Position numbers and translations under genes: made by a program | The notes under the pieces: generated by a model | Databases searched by the model: none | What the model was told of the DNA's origin: nothing | The model's input: the letters and a program-made list of their open reading frames with translations, nothing else | Source of the DNA: an uncultured Flavobacteriales bacterium | Lineage (GTDB): Bacteria; Bacteroidota; Bacteroidia; Flavobacteriales_E; Vicingaceae | Assembly (NCBI GenBank): GCA_913056345.1 | Contig: CAJXMH010000024.1 | Coordinates: 1 to 44,433, forward strand | Direction of reading: 5' to 3' | Length of the DNA: 44,433 nt | Shown: in pieces, positions 1 through 8,009 of the stretch | Position numbering within the stretch: position 1 is the stretch's first letter | Layout of the letters: every line of letters starts with the position of its first letter

Positions 1-650
1 CTCAAATCTTGATTAAAACTTGAAGCTCGCCAAAAAGTATTATCCAAACCTATGACATTGGAGACATCCCAATTTCCTATTGGCTGGTTAAAATTGGTGC
101 AGCCATCAAACATCCTATCCATATTTTGCACATTAGAAACATCCCAATGATTCATTACACCATTCAAGTTTGTACAACCACGAAACATCCAAAGCATAGA
201 TCGTACCTGAGAAAAGTTAGGCGTATCTAGAGGTAAGCTCACCAAATTTTGGCAGCCACTAAACATAGATTGAGTCGTAAACCAAGCGTTATCACCCCAT
301 TGGTTAACAGCAACTAGTTTAAGCCCATTATTAGGAAAGCCAGGTATACGACCTAAGTATAAGATACTGTAGAACCCCCTTAGTCGGATAGTGTGATTGC
401 CCGAGATACCATAATTATGCGTCACAGTTTGGTTAACAAAGATAGTATCAAAAACACCATCATCTTCCCAATCTATATCAACGCTCACACCCATTGTTGC
501 ACTGTCAAGATAGAGTGTATAACTATTCCCACTAATGGTAAACACAAAGTCACTCGGACTTTTTTGAGCGAAGCAATTTTCCTTTGAAAGGGAAAACACC
601 AACAAAAATAAAGGAAGGGAAAAAGTGGCCTTTTTCAATAAATAGAGCAT
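1..650 (-). CDS. DUF285/BspA-like surface protein, 5' part (3' end outside window)
   Basis: Reading the minus strand from the ATG at 650 gives an open frame of 216 codons with no stop before the window edge. It starts with a signal peptide (MLYLLKK, a hydrophobic stretch, then FAQ). A region of about 75 residues follows with a short acidic motif (DIDWEDDGVFD). After that come DUF285-type repeats, recognisable by MFSGCQNL, MFRGCTNL, MFDGCTNF and two copies of WDVSNV about 26 residues apart. The family (BspA-like, leucine-rich-repeat related) is found on surface-exposed or secreted proteins, and in Bacteroidota such proteins often end in a T9SS sorting domain, which here would lie outside the window. 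The substrate or ligand cannot be predicted. Confidence 0.85.
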   Translation of the reverse strand, partial: MLYLLKKATFSLPLFLLVFSLSKENCFAQKSPSDFVFTISGNSYTLYLDSATMGVSVDIDWEDDGVFDTIFVNQTVTHNYGISGNHTIRLRGFYSILYLGRIPGFPNNGLKLVAVNQWGDNAWFTTQSMFSGCQNLVSLPLDTPNFSQVRSMLWMFRGCTNLNGVMNHWDVSNVQNMDRMFDGCTNFNQPIGNWDVSNVIGLDNTFWRASSFNQDL

Positions 651-701
651 CGGTTTTGTTTTTACTTATTAGTAGCATAGACGAAGATAAGCTAGGCAAA
701 G

Positions 702-736
702 TTGTATTCGCAAACGACTTATTTTTATAATCTTTG
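702..736 (+). promoter_or_regulatory. Candidate Bacteroidota promoter for the EI24 gene
   Basis: A TTG at 702-704 (possible -33 element) and AATCTTTG at 729-736 (one mismatch to TAnnTTTG) are separated by 24 nt, slightly long. The motif ends 4 nt before the ATG at 741, so the transcript may start at or beside the start codon. Confidence 0.45.
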
Positions 737-740
737 TCTT

Positions 741-1517
741 ATGGGTCAACTCAAAGACTTTCAAATTGCCTTAGGCAGTTACAGCAAGGCGGTGGAATTC
801 ATCCGTCAAAACGGGATGATGAAATTTTTTATTTTACCTGTCCTACTCAACATAGTGCTGCTCGCTTTAGGTTTAAACCTCGTTGGCAGCCTCACCGATT
901 CGGCCATTACCGCTATAAAAGCAGCATGGGAACCAAACAGCTGGGACTTTTGGGGTGCTGAATTCCTAGCAGGAGCCTTGAACCTTTTCATCTGGCTCAT
1001 TTTAAGGATTTTCTTTTTCTTGTTCTTTGCTTTTATCGGTGGTTATGTGATTTTAATGCTGCTTTCACCTGTATTGGCTTACCTCTCTGAGAAAACCGAG
1101 CAGATCCTCTTAGGTACCGAGGTCCCTTTTTCTTGGCTGCAGTTGATCAAAGATGCTTGGCGTGGAATTGCCCTAGCAGCACGAAATTTCATGATCGAAT
1201 TGGCCGCCATGATCTTGTTGTTTTTCCTCAGTTTTATTCCTGTGCTAGGCTTAGTAAGCGCTCCCCTACTCTTCTTGATTTCCGCTTACTATTATGGTTT
1301 TTCTTTTATTGATTATACCGCAGAACGAAGAAAATTAAAGGTGAAAGAAAGCATTGATTTCGTTAAAAAACGGAAGGGCTTGGCAATAGGAAATGGTTTA
1401 CCCTTTGCCTTGGCTCTTGTGGTTCCGATCATTGGCGTGAGTCTCTCTGGATTTTTAGCCATTATCAGTACGGTGGCAGCTACTATGGCTATTTTGAAGA
1501 AGGAAGAAAGAATTTAA
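741..1517 (+). CDS. EI24 (CysZ-like) domain membrane protein
   Basis: A 258-residue integral membrane protein with hydrophobic segments near residues 27-47, 74-108, 153-187 and 217-250. The C-terminal stretch with YYYGFSFIDYTAERR (about residues 183-197) resembles the conserved motif of the EI24/CysZ family, whose best known member is a sulfate uptake channel. The frame can be extended upstream to 702, but the ATG at 741 (MGQLKDF) is preferred because the promoter-like element at 729-736 would lie inside the longer version. It stands alone ahead of mqnA, with 131 nt of AT-rich spacer. A sulfate transport role is inferred from the family only; many Bacteroidota members are uncharacterised. Confidence 0.75.
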   Translation: MGQLKDFQIALGSYSKAVEFIRQNGMMKFFILPVLLNIVLLALGLNLVGSLTDSAITAIKAAWEPNSWDFWGAEFLAGALNLFIWLILRIFFFLFFAFIGGYVILMLLSPVLAYLSEKTEQILLGTEVPFSWLQLIKDAWRGIALAARNFMIELAAMILLFFLSFIPVLGLVSAPLLFLISAYYYGFSFIDYTAERRKLKVKESIDFVKKRKGLAIGNGLPFALALVVPIIGVSLSGFLAIISTVAATMAILKKEERI

Positions 1518-1522
1518 TTTCA

Positions 1523-1593
1523 AATTACGAATGAGTTAATTGCGAATTACTAATCTGTCAATTATCAATTACGAATCTGGGAATTACTAATCT
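1523..1593 (+). repeat. Four short imperfect AATTACKAATCT repeats
   Basis: Copies lie at 1523-1532 (AATTACGAAT), 1545-1556 (AATTACTAATCT), 1567-1578 (AATTACGAATCT) and 1582-1593 (AATTACTAATCT), with start-to-start spacings of 22, 22 and 15 nt. They occupy the spacer between the EI24 gene and mqnA. No stable hairpin or coding frame is evident. Confidence 0.6.
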
Positions 1594-1634
1594 CAGTAAA
1601 AAAATCGCAGTTAGAAACTATTCAAGGCTCTGCT

Positions 1635-1642
1635 TATTTTTG
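1635..1642 (+). promoter_or_regulatory. -7 promoter element (TATTTTTG) for mqnA
   Basis: A perfect TAnnTTTG match ending 6 nt before the mqnA ATG at 1649. No clear -33 TTG was found at the usual distance. Confidence 0.5.
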
Positions 1643-1648
1643 CCACGC

Positions 1649-2407
1649 ATGAATGCTTTGAAAAAAATCCGAATATCAGCAGTTTCTTACCTCAACACTT
1701 TGCCTTTTATCTACGGCATGGAGCAGCATGCTAATTTCTTAGCTCAAGTAGAAATCAGTCGCGATATTCCCTCAGAATGTGCTCGAAAACTAATTGAAGG
1801 AGAAGTGGATCTAGGCTTAGTTCCTGTGGCAGTGATTCCGCAGATCAAAAACGCTCAGATCGTGAGCGATTATTGCATTGGGGCAGAGGGCGCAGTGCAC
1901 TCAGTTTTACTAGTGAGTGAAGAGCCTATAGAAAAGATCGAAAAAGTTTATTTAGACTATCAATCGCGTACCTCTGTGCAATTGTGCCGCTTGCTTTTGA
2001 AGCACTACTGGAAACAAGAAGTTGAATTTCTTCCTGCACAAGCAGGCTATGAAACAGAAATCAAAGGCACTACCGCCGGGGTAATCATTGGTGACCGTAC
2101 CTTCGATTTACCAAAGCGGCTAAGCTACCGTTACGACTTAGCCGAAGCGTGGCAAAATTGGCAAAATTTGCCTTTCGTTTTCGCTGCCTGGGTTAGCAAC
2201 AAAGCATTGCCCGCCGACTTTATTCAATCCTTTAATCGGGTTCTACAATTTGGCTTGTCGCATAAGCAGAAGGCCATTCAGCATTATAACCTACCCTTCC
2301 CCTCGCTTGAGTTACAAACCACCTATTTAGATTCCTACATTCAGTATGAATTGGATGAGGCTAAACAAAAGGCTTTGCGAGAGTTTTTGGGTTTGATCAA
2401 GTCTTAG
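1649..2407 (+). CDS. mqnA: Chorismate dehydratase MqnA (futalosine pathway of menaquinone synthesis)
   Basis: A 252-residue cytoplasmic enzyme. MqnA removes water from chorismate to give 3-enolpyruvoyl-benzoate, the first step of the futalosine route to menaquinone. The N-terminal AVSYLNTLPF motif (residues 11-20), GEVDLGLVPVA (51-61) and LDYQSRTS (102-109) match the family, which has a periplasmic-binding-protein-like fold. The length is normal. A TTG at 1640 could extend the frame by three codons, but it falls within the TATTTTTG element, so the ATG at 1649 is chosen. Other mqn genes are not in the window. Its presence implies that this organism uses the futalosine rather than the classical Men pathway. 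Confidence 0.93.
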   Translation: MNALKKIRISAVSYLNTLPFIYGMEQHANFLAQVEISRDIPSECARKLIEGEVDLGLVPVAVIPQIKNAQIVSDYCIGAEGAVHSVLLVSEEPIEKIEKVYLDYQSRTSVQLCRLLLKHYWKQEVEFLPAQAGYETEIKGTTAGVIIGDRTFDLPKRLSYRYDLAEAWQNWQNLPFVFAAWVSNKALPADFIQSFNRVLQFGLSHKQKAIQHYNLPFPSLELQTTYLDSYIQYELDEAKQKALREFLGLIKS

Positions 2408-2446
2408 TAGCTTAATTATACATAACTTAGCAGGTATGATTAACCA

Positions 2447-4546
2447 ATGTGGCTCATTATGAAAACAGCTTTATTCTATCTATTCCTCTTTTCTTTTACG
2501 CTTGCTTTCTCACAGTCAAAATACAGTCCAAAATTTTTAAATGCATTTGGATTTGGCTCTTCAGGCTCTGACAGATCGCTTGATGTTACAATTGGTCAAA
2601 ATGGGGACATCTACTGTGGTGGTTTTTTCTCAAATACGGTAAACTTTAACCCGAATGGGAACGCTGTTTTTTTAAATTCAACTAGCGGAACTTCAGGCTA
2701 TGTAGCTCGCTACAATCAGGCTAATGCACTGCAGTGGGCAGTGTCCTTTTCAAGTAATATTGGTAGGGTTACTGTTAGAAACATCGACACCGACCCCCAA
2801 GGCAATGTTTACGCCACAGGTAGGTTCAATGGAACGGTCGACTTTGATCCTAGCCCCTCTAACTTCAACTTGAGTTCAAATGGTAGTGATGATATATTTC
2901 TGCTTAAACTAAATCCGCAAGGCGTTTTGCTATGGGCGGTTTCTTTTGGTGGTTCAAGCGATGATCTTGGTATTGATGTAAAGTTCAACCCACTAGGCGC
3001 AGTAATGGTATCAGGCTATTTCAAAGGCACAGTAGATTTTGATCCAGGCGTTGCAAGCCAAGTTGTAAATGGCATTAGTTCTGAAAATATTTTTATGAGT
3101 TGCTTCGACTTAAATGGCAACTTTTTATGGCATAACGCTATCCCATCAAGCAGCTTTCAATCCTCTACAGCTAGGGCTTTTCATATCGCTTTAGACAATA
3201 CGAATAACTTTTTAGTATCAGGCACTTTCTACGGCAGTATTGATCTTGACCCTAGCACTTCCACAGCAAGCATAACAAGCCAAGGAGGAGAAGATGCCTT
3301 TTTCGCAGCTTATTCTGTAAACGGAACTTATTTGTGGTCAAATCATTTTGGGGGCAGTGGCAATACACGCGCTACCACCATTGAAATGGGACCAGATCAA
3401 AACTTGCTTGTATCGGGCTTTTTCACAGGAACTACAGATTTTGACCCAAGCAGCACTTCACTTTCAAAAACCTCTCAAGGCAGCAGGGATATTTTTATTT
3501 CAAAGTTCAATCAATCAACAGGCTTATTGTGGAATGTGGTGGCAGGCGGTGCAAGTTCAGAGGCAAGTACTAAAATGCTTGTCGATCAAGATAACAAAGT
3601 TTATGCCGTGGGTTACGGCTACAGTATTTTTGATGCTGACCCCGACCCGCAAGACTCGCTCATGATCGGCTCAGGCACAAGCAACGGTGATGGGTTTTTA
3701 TGGGCGCTTGATTCAGCAGGAGCACTTGTAACGGCCTATTATCTTGGCAGTTCCGGAGAAGAAACCAGTCAATCCATTGCAATGGACCAAAAAAAGGACA
3801 TTTACCTCACGGGTGCTTTTTCATCTACGGTAGACTTTGACCCAGGGCTTGGGGCTTCTAACTTGAGTTCGAACGGTGGAACTGATTGTTACATTCAGAA
3901 AGTGGCATTATGTAAAGAAACAAACGACAGTATTAATGCCTACGGTTGCCAATTCTATGTTTCCCCTTCAGGTAAATTCTACAATACAAATGGTAATTAC
4001 ATCGATACACTAACCAACCTAGCAGGTTGCGATAGCCTGATTTACATCAACCTACAGCTAAATCAATTGAGCAATCAAGTTACTGCCAATGATCCTGTGC
4101 TTTACGCTGACAGCAATCAAAATGTAAGTTACCAATGGTTGGATTGCAACAATGCTTACGCAACCATTCCCGGAGCTACGCAGCCAATTTTCACGGCTGT
4201 TCAAAATGGCAGTTATGCCGTAGAAGTGAGCCAAGGAGCCTGCAAAGACACTTCTACTTGTTACTCCATCTTCACCATTGGACTTGAGGAGCCAAATGCA
4301 GGGCTTGAAACAGCAGTTCATATCTTCCCAAATCCGTCTGCAGGTACATTTAATTTCTTGAGCAATGCACAAAATAAAGTAGAGTCAATCAGGGTTTTTG
4401 GCCTAAAAGGTCAAGGCATCCAAGAAATTAACTCGATCAATGAGAATTCAGTGGTTTTAGACCTGCCTGCTGAAGGAGGAGTCTATTTTGTTTCCATCAC
4501 TTTGCAAAACGGACAGAGAATCACGAAGAAGTTGGTAAAACTTTAA
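2447..4546 (+). CDS. Exported seven-repeat (SBBP/propeller-like) protein with T9SS sorting domain, copy 1
   Basis: A 699-residue secreted protein. The signal peptide begins at residue 1 or at the second ATG (2459, MKTALFYLF). Seven repeats follow, marked by a DxDP-type motif at residues 66 (NFNP), 132, 197, 266, 331, 396 and 463, which is a regular period of 65-69 residues. Each unit carries a conserved W and a G-F-x-G-T-V-D-F-D-P ending, so a seven-bladed propeller is likely (inference); the acidic loops could bind calcium. A Cys-bearing linker (about 489-600) precedes a T9SS type A tail with IFPNPSAGTFNF (626-637) and a final KKLVKL. It shares architecture with the protein at 8010-10094 throughout its length. 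The ligand is unknown. Confidence 0.85.
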   Translation: MWLIMKTALFYLFLFSFTLAFSQSKYSPKFLNAFGFGSSGSDRSLDVTIGQNGDIYCGGFFSNTVNFNPNGNAVFLNSTSGTSGYVARYNQANALQWAVSFSSNIGRVTVRNIDTDPQGNVYATGRFNGTVDFDPSPSNFNLSSNGSDDIFLLKLNPQGVLLWAVSFGGSSDDLGIDVKFNPLGAVMVSGYFKGTVDFDPGVASQVVNGISSENIFMSCFDLNGNFLWHNAIPSSSFQSSTARAFHIALDNTNNFLVSGTFYGSIDLDPSTSTASITSQGGEDAFFAAYSVNGTYLWSNHFGGSGNTRATTIEMGPDQNLLVSGFFTGTTDFDPSSTSLSKTSQGSRDIFISKFNQSTGLLWNVVAGGASSEASTKMLVDQDNKVYAVGYGYSIFDADPDPQDSLMIGSGTSNGDGFLWALDSAGALVTAYYLGSSGEETSQSIAMDQKKDIYLTGAFSSTVDFDPGLGASNLSSNGGTDCYIQKVALCKETNDSINAYGCQFYVSPSGKFYNTNGNYIDTLTNLAGCDSLIYINLQLNQLSNQVTANDPVLYADSNQNVSYQWLDCNNAYATIPGATQPIFTAVQNGSYAVEVSQGACKDTSTCYSIFTIGLEEPNAGLETAVHIFPNPSAGTFNFLSNAQNKVESIRVFGLKGQGIQEINSINENSVVLDLPAEGGVYFVSITLQNGQRITKKLVKL

Positions 4547-4627
4547 TTCTAGGAATTGAAACGGTATTCAACTTTCAATGAAACTTGACAAAGCTTTTTG
4601 ATGAAAAGTAATTTCTAAAGTTCGCAG

Positions 4628-5437
4628 ATGAGCAACACTATCCCTGAAGAATTTTTCGATGATGATATGATCTATCATTACACCTCAATGGAGACGGCTG
4701 TCAATCATATATTAGGTGAAAGGGAGCTTAAGCTATCTAAACGACTAAATCAAATTGACCCTTTAGAAAACCAAATTCTGTGGTCCGACTATATTGGAAA
4801 TGAGAAACCCTTAAAAGAAATAAGTTCTTTAGTTGAAGATAACAGTCGTGAAATCAAAGAGGTTTTAAACAGTACCTACCAACTATCCTTTTGTAGAAAC
4901 TATAAAGATTTTGAGCATGAAAAGTACCCTGGTGAATTCAAAGATGCAGGATTTACAAGATTTAGGATGTGGATTCAATATGCTAATAATTTTAATGGCA
5001 TTTGCTTAGCTTTCTCGAAAAGCAAGCTCTTAGAGTCAATATTATCAAAATACAGCTCTAAGAATGTTAGTTCAAAGGCAGTTAATTACCTGAGTATCGA
5101 GGAAATTGAAAAGAAATTGAAACTAAATTCTAGTAGGTACACGGGAGATGAAGTTTCTGATTTTATAAATGACTTTAAATTCATGAAGTACAAGGACTTT
5201 AGAGATGAGGCCGAATTTAGAATAATCATCAATGTTGATTCTCCAAAGGAAAGCTTGTATTTCAATTATGGAGATTCTTTAAAAGGCATTTTTTTCCATT
5301 ATAATGAAACACATAAACCTAAAACCAAAGAATTACACTATGACTACATCAAAGCATACTGCAATAAGGTTTCTATTGAATTTAAGGGATTGTTTTTCTA
5401 CAATGGCTCACTGATGATAAAAGAAGGGCTAACCTAA
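4628..5437 (+). CDS. DUF2971 domain protein
   Basis: A 269-residue soluble protein with no signal peptide. IYHYTSMETA near residues 15-24 and KYKDFRDEAEFRI near 190-202 are the two conserved blocks of DUF2971, a family of unknown biochemical function that is scattered patchily across bacterial genomes. The gene looks richer in A and T than priA and the flanking propeller genes, which hints at separate acquisition (visual impression, not computed). It sits between the two propeller paralogues, 81 nt after the first, and its stop codon overlaps the priA stop codon on the other strand (shared CTAA at 5434-5437). No function is proposed. Confidence 0.75.
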   Translation: MSNTIPEEFFDDDMIYHYTSMETAVNHILGERELKLSKRLNQIDPLENQILWSDYIGNEKPLKEISSLVEDNSREIKEVLNSTYQLSFCRNYKDFEHEKYPGEFKDAGFTRFRMWIQYANNFNGICLAFSKSKLLESILSKYSSKNVSSKAVNYLSIEEIEKKLKLNSSRYTGDEVSDFINDFKFMKYKDFRDEAEFRIIINVDSPKESLYFNYGDSLKGIFFHYNETHKPKTKELHYDYIKAYCNKVSIEFKGLFFYNGSLMIKEGLT

Positions 5438-7920
5438 ACCGGATCCACATCAATCACCACCCTTACTGAGCGCCCTTCTTCGCTTTGTGCAAAGGCTTGC
5501 AGCAATTCCCTTAGCAGCTGCTTACTCTTTGGAATGGAAGCCGCCTTCTCCAATTTCAGCATAATATTTTGGTGGTAGTAATTACGGATTCGCGCAATGC
5601 TTGGCTCTTCAGGTCCAAGCACACGCTTGCCAAAAGTCCCTTTTAGTTGTCTGGCCAACACTTGCGCTGCTTGGTGCAGCTTTTGTTGGTTTTTATGGCG
5701 CAAATTCAAATGAATTAAACGGTAAAAAGGCGGATAATGAAAATTGCGTCGATCGATCAATTCATTCTTATACATGCCCGCAAAGTCATGATCAATCACC
5801 TGCCGAATAATTTGATGGTCGGGATTGAAAGATTGGATGACCACCTTTCCCCTTTTTCCCTTTCTTCCTGCCCTGCCAGAAACCTGCGACATGAGCTGGT
5901 AACTTCTTTCAAAAGCCCTAAAGTCAGGAAAGTGCAGCATATTATCGGCATTTAGTACCCCAACTAAAGCCACGTCTTCAAAATCCAAACCCTTGGTCAC
6001 CATTTGGGTGCCCACTAAAATGTCGATCTCCTTTTCCTGAAAAGCGGTGATAATCTGGTGGTAGGCTTTCTTTGCTCGGGTAGTATCTAAGTCCATGCGG
6101 GCTATTTTAGCTTCTGGCAAATAAATGGCCAATTCTTCTTCGATCTTTTCCGTTCCAAATCCTTTTACCCGCAAATTAGTATCCCCACAAGAAGGACAAG
6201 TAGCTGGTAACTTACGATGATGACCACAGTAATGACAGTTTAATTCTTTTTTGAATTTATGGTAAGTCAGGCTGACATCGCAATTCACACATTGCGGCGC
6301 ATTGCCGCAAGTCTCACACATCAAAATAGGTGAATAGCCCCGGCGGTTTTGAAAGAGAATGATCTGCTTTCCTTCCTCCAAACTATCTTCCATCATCTCT
6401 AGAAGCATAGGCGAAAAATGAGATTTCATTTTCTTCTTTTTGGTAGCGTCTTTAACGTCGGCCACTAAAATTTCAGGTAACTGAATGTTTCCGTGCCGCT
6501 TCATTAATTCTACCAAACCATATTTTCCTTGCTGTGCATTGTAATAGCTTTCCACTGAAGGAGTCGCCGAGCCCAAAAGCACCTTGGCTTTTTGCATCAT
6601 GGCTAGCACGATAGCCGCATCACGTGCTTGATAGCGTGGAGCAGGATCGTATTGCTTGAAGGTGTTTTCATGTTCCTCATCTACGATGATTAAGCCCAAT
6701 TTATGAAAAGGCAAGAAGAGCGCAGATCGTGCCCCAAGAATGATTTGAAAATCCTCAAAAACTCCTGCCTTGAATTTCAAGACATTGTTCCATACTTCTA
6801 CCCTTTCGTTTTCATTAAAGCGAGAATGGAACACGCCCACTTTGTCTCCAAAAATGGCCTGCAAGCGCAATACAATTTGAGTGGTCAAAGCAATTTCAGG
6901 CAAGAGGTACAAGACCTGCTCACCTCGGTCTAATGCTTCTTGGATCAGCTTAATGTAGACTTCTGTTTTACCGCTTGAAGTAACTCCATGCAGCAGCACG
7001 ACATCTTTTTCCTGCCAATGGGTTTTTATGCTGTCCATAGCCTCCTCTTGAGCTTCAGACAAGTCCTTTTGATGGGTAGAAACCTGCCCTGCCTCTAACC
7101 TCCCTGCCTCCACTTGATAAACTTCAAAGACTTCTTTCTTAACTAATTCATTCAAAAGTGAGGCACTTGCATTGACTGCTTTTTGCAGCTGTAGTTTCTT
7201 AACTTCTTTGGGTTTTTGTGAATAATGCTGACTCAATTGTAAATAAGTCATCAACATTTCCAATTGCCGAGGGGCACGATCCAATTCATCAAAAATGACC
7301 TTCATTTTAGCCTCATCTGAAGCTTTATCAGTCAGGCGAACATAATCCACCATTTTAGGTTTATAGCGCTGCTTGATCTCTTCCTCGGTAATCACGGCTT
7401 TCTTCTCAATCAAGCTTTTTACTTTTGGCTGAATGTGCTTTACGCCTAGTATTTCAGAGATCTCACTCAAATCAAGCACATTGCGTAACTCCAAGGCTTC
7501 TACTACCAAATACTCATCGTCGCGCAACTCATTCACCACAGCTTCATACTCAGGATGCAATAAAACCCTGGTTTCACTCGCTAAACGCAGCCCACCGGGT
7601 AAGGCAGAATTCATCACTTCGCCTAAGTGCGCCATGTAATAGGTGCTGATCCATTCCCAAAATCGCAATTGCTCAGGAAATAAGATTGGGTTTTCATCAA
7701 GCAGTGATTCAAGGTATTTAGCCTGGTAGTTAATCGGTGCCTGTTGATGTATCTTGGCTACAATAGCGGAATACTGCTTATGACCTTTGCCAAATTGTAC
7801 AATTACCCTTTGACCAACTTGCATTAATTCCTCCCAGCCTTTTGGAACCCGATAGGTATAGGCATTAGGAATGGCCAGAGGTAGAATTACATCAACAAAA
7901 TGGGTGTTTACTTCGCTCAT
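5434..7920 (-). CDS. priA: Primosomal protein N' (PriA helicase)
   Basis: An 828-residue 3'-5' superfamily 2 helicase that reloads the replicative helicase at stalled forks. The N-terminal 3'BD domain is followed by Walker A (GVTSSGKT, residues 312-319), the DEEH Walker B box (414-417) and SATP (451-454). Eight zinc-binding cysteines lie at 535, 538, 544, 547, 562, 565, 575 and 578, inserted in the helicase core as is typical of PriA. The C-terminal helicase lobe includes QVSGRAGRKGKRG. The length is normal for Bacteroidota. It is transcribed alone on the minus strand and meets the DUF2971 gene tail to tail with overlapping stops. The window also encodes its downstream partner DnaB at 39692-41239. 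Confidence 0.97.
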   Translation of the reverse strand: MSEVNTHFVDVILPLAIPNAYTYRVPKGWEELMQVGQRVIVQFGKGHKQYSAIVAKIHQQAPINYQAKYLESLLDENPILFPEQLRFWEWISTYYMAHLGEVMNSALPGGLRLASETRVLLHPEYEAVVNELRDDEYLVVEALELRNVLDLSEISEILGVKHIQPKVKSLIEKKAVITEEEIKQRYKPKMVDYVRLTDKASDEAKMKVIFDELDRAPRQLEMLMTYLQLSQHYSQKPKEVKKLQLQKAVNASASLLNELVKKEVFEVYQVEAGRLEAGQVSTHQKDLSEAQEEAMDSIKTHWQEKDVVLLHGVTSSGKTEVYIKLIQEALDRGEQVLYLLPEIALTTQIVLRLQAIFGDKVGVFHSRFNENERVEVWNNVLKFKAGVFEDFQIILGARSALFLPFHKLGLIIVDEEHENTFKQYDPAPRYQARDAAIVLAMMQKAKVLLGSATPSVESYYNAQQGKYGLVELMKRHGNIQLPEILVADVKDATKKKKMKSHFSPMLLEMMEDSLEEGKQIILFQNRRGYSPILMCETCGNAPQCVNCDVSLTYHKFKKELNCHYCGHHRKLPATCPSCGDTNLRVKGFGTEKIEEELAIYLPEAKIARMDLDTTRAKKAYHQIITAFQEKEIDILVGTQMVTKGLDFEDVALVGVLNADNMLHFPDFRAFERSYQLMSQVSGRAGRKGKRGKVVIQSFNPDHQIIRQVIDHDFAGMYKNELIDRRNFHYPPFYRLIHLNLRHKNQQKLHQAAQVLARQLKGTFGKRVLGPEEPSIARIRNYYHQNIMLKLEKAASIPKSKQLLRELLQAFAQSEEGRSVRVVIDVDPV

Positions 7921-7978
7921 TTTAGGGAAAACGAATTTAAGCAGGCTTTTACTAATCAGACGGAAAATTTAATTCCAT

Positions 7979-7986
7979 TACTTTTG
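7979..7986 (+). promoter_or_regulatory. -7 promoter element (TACTTTTG) for the second propeller gene
   Basis: A perfect TAnnTTTG match 23 nt before the ATG at 8010, giving a predicted leader of roughly 15-20 nt. It lies in the 89-nt divergent gap with priA. Confidence 0.5.
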
Positions 7987-8009
7987 AATATAGTCAACAA
8001 AGCAATTCC

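Noticed and set aside
393-587. A 64-codon plus-strand frame
   Set aside because: Lies antisense inside the clear DUF285 gene on the minus strand; the product has no recognisable features.
4551-4580. Possible weak hairpin TTGAA/TTCAA after the first propeller gene
   Set aside because: Only five A/T-rich pairs and no T-run; not distinguishable from chance.
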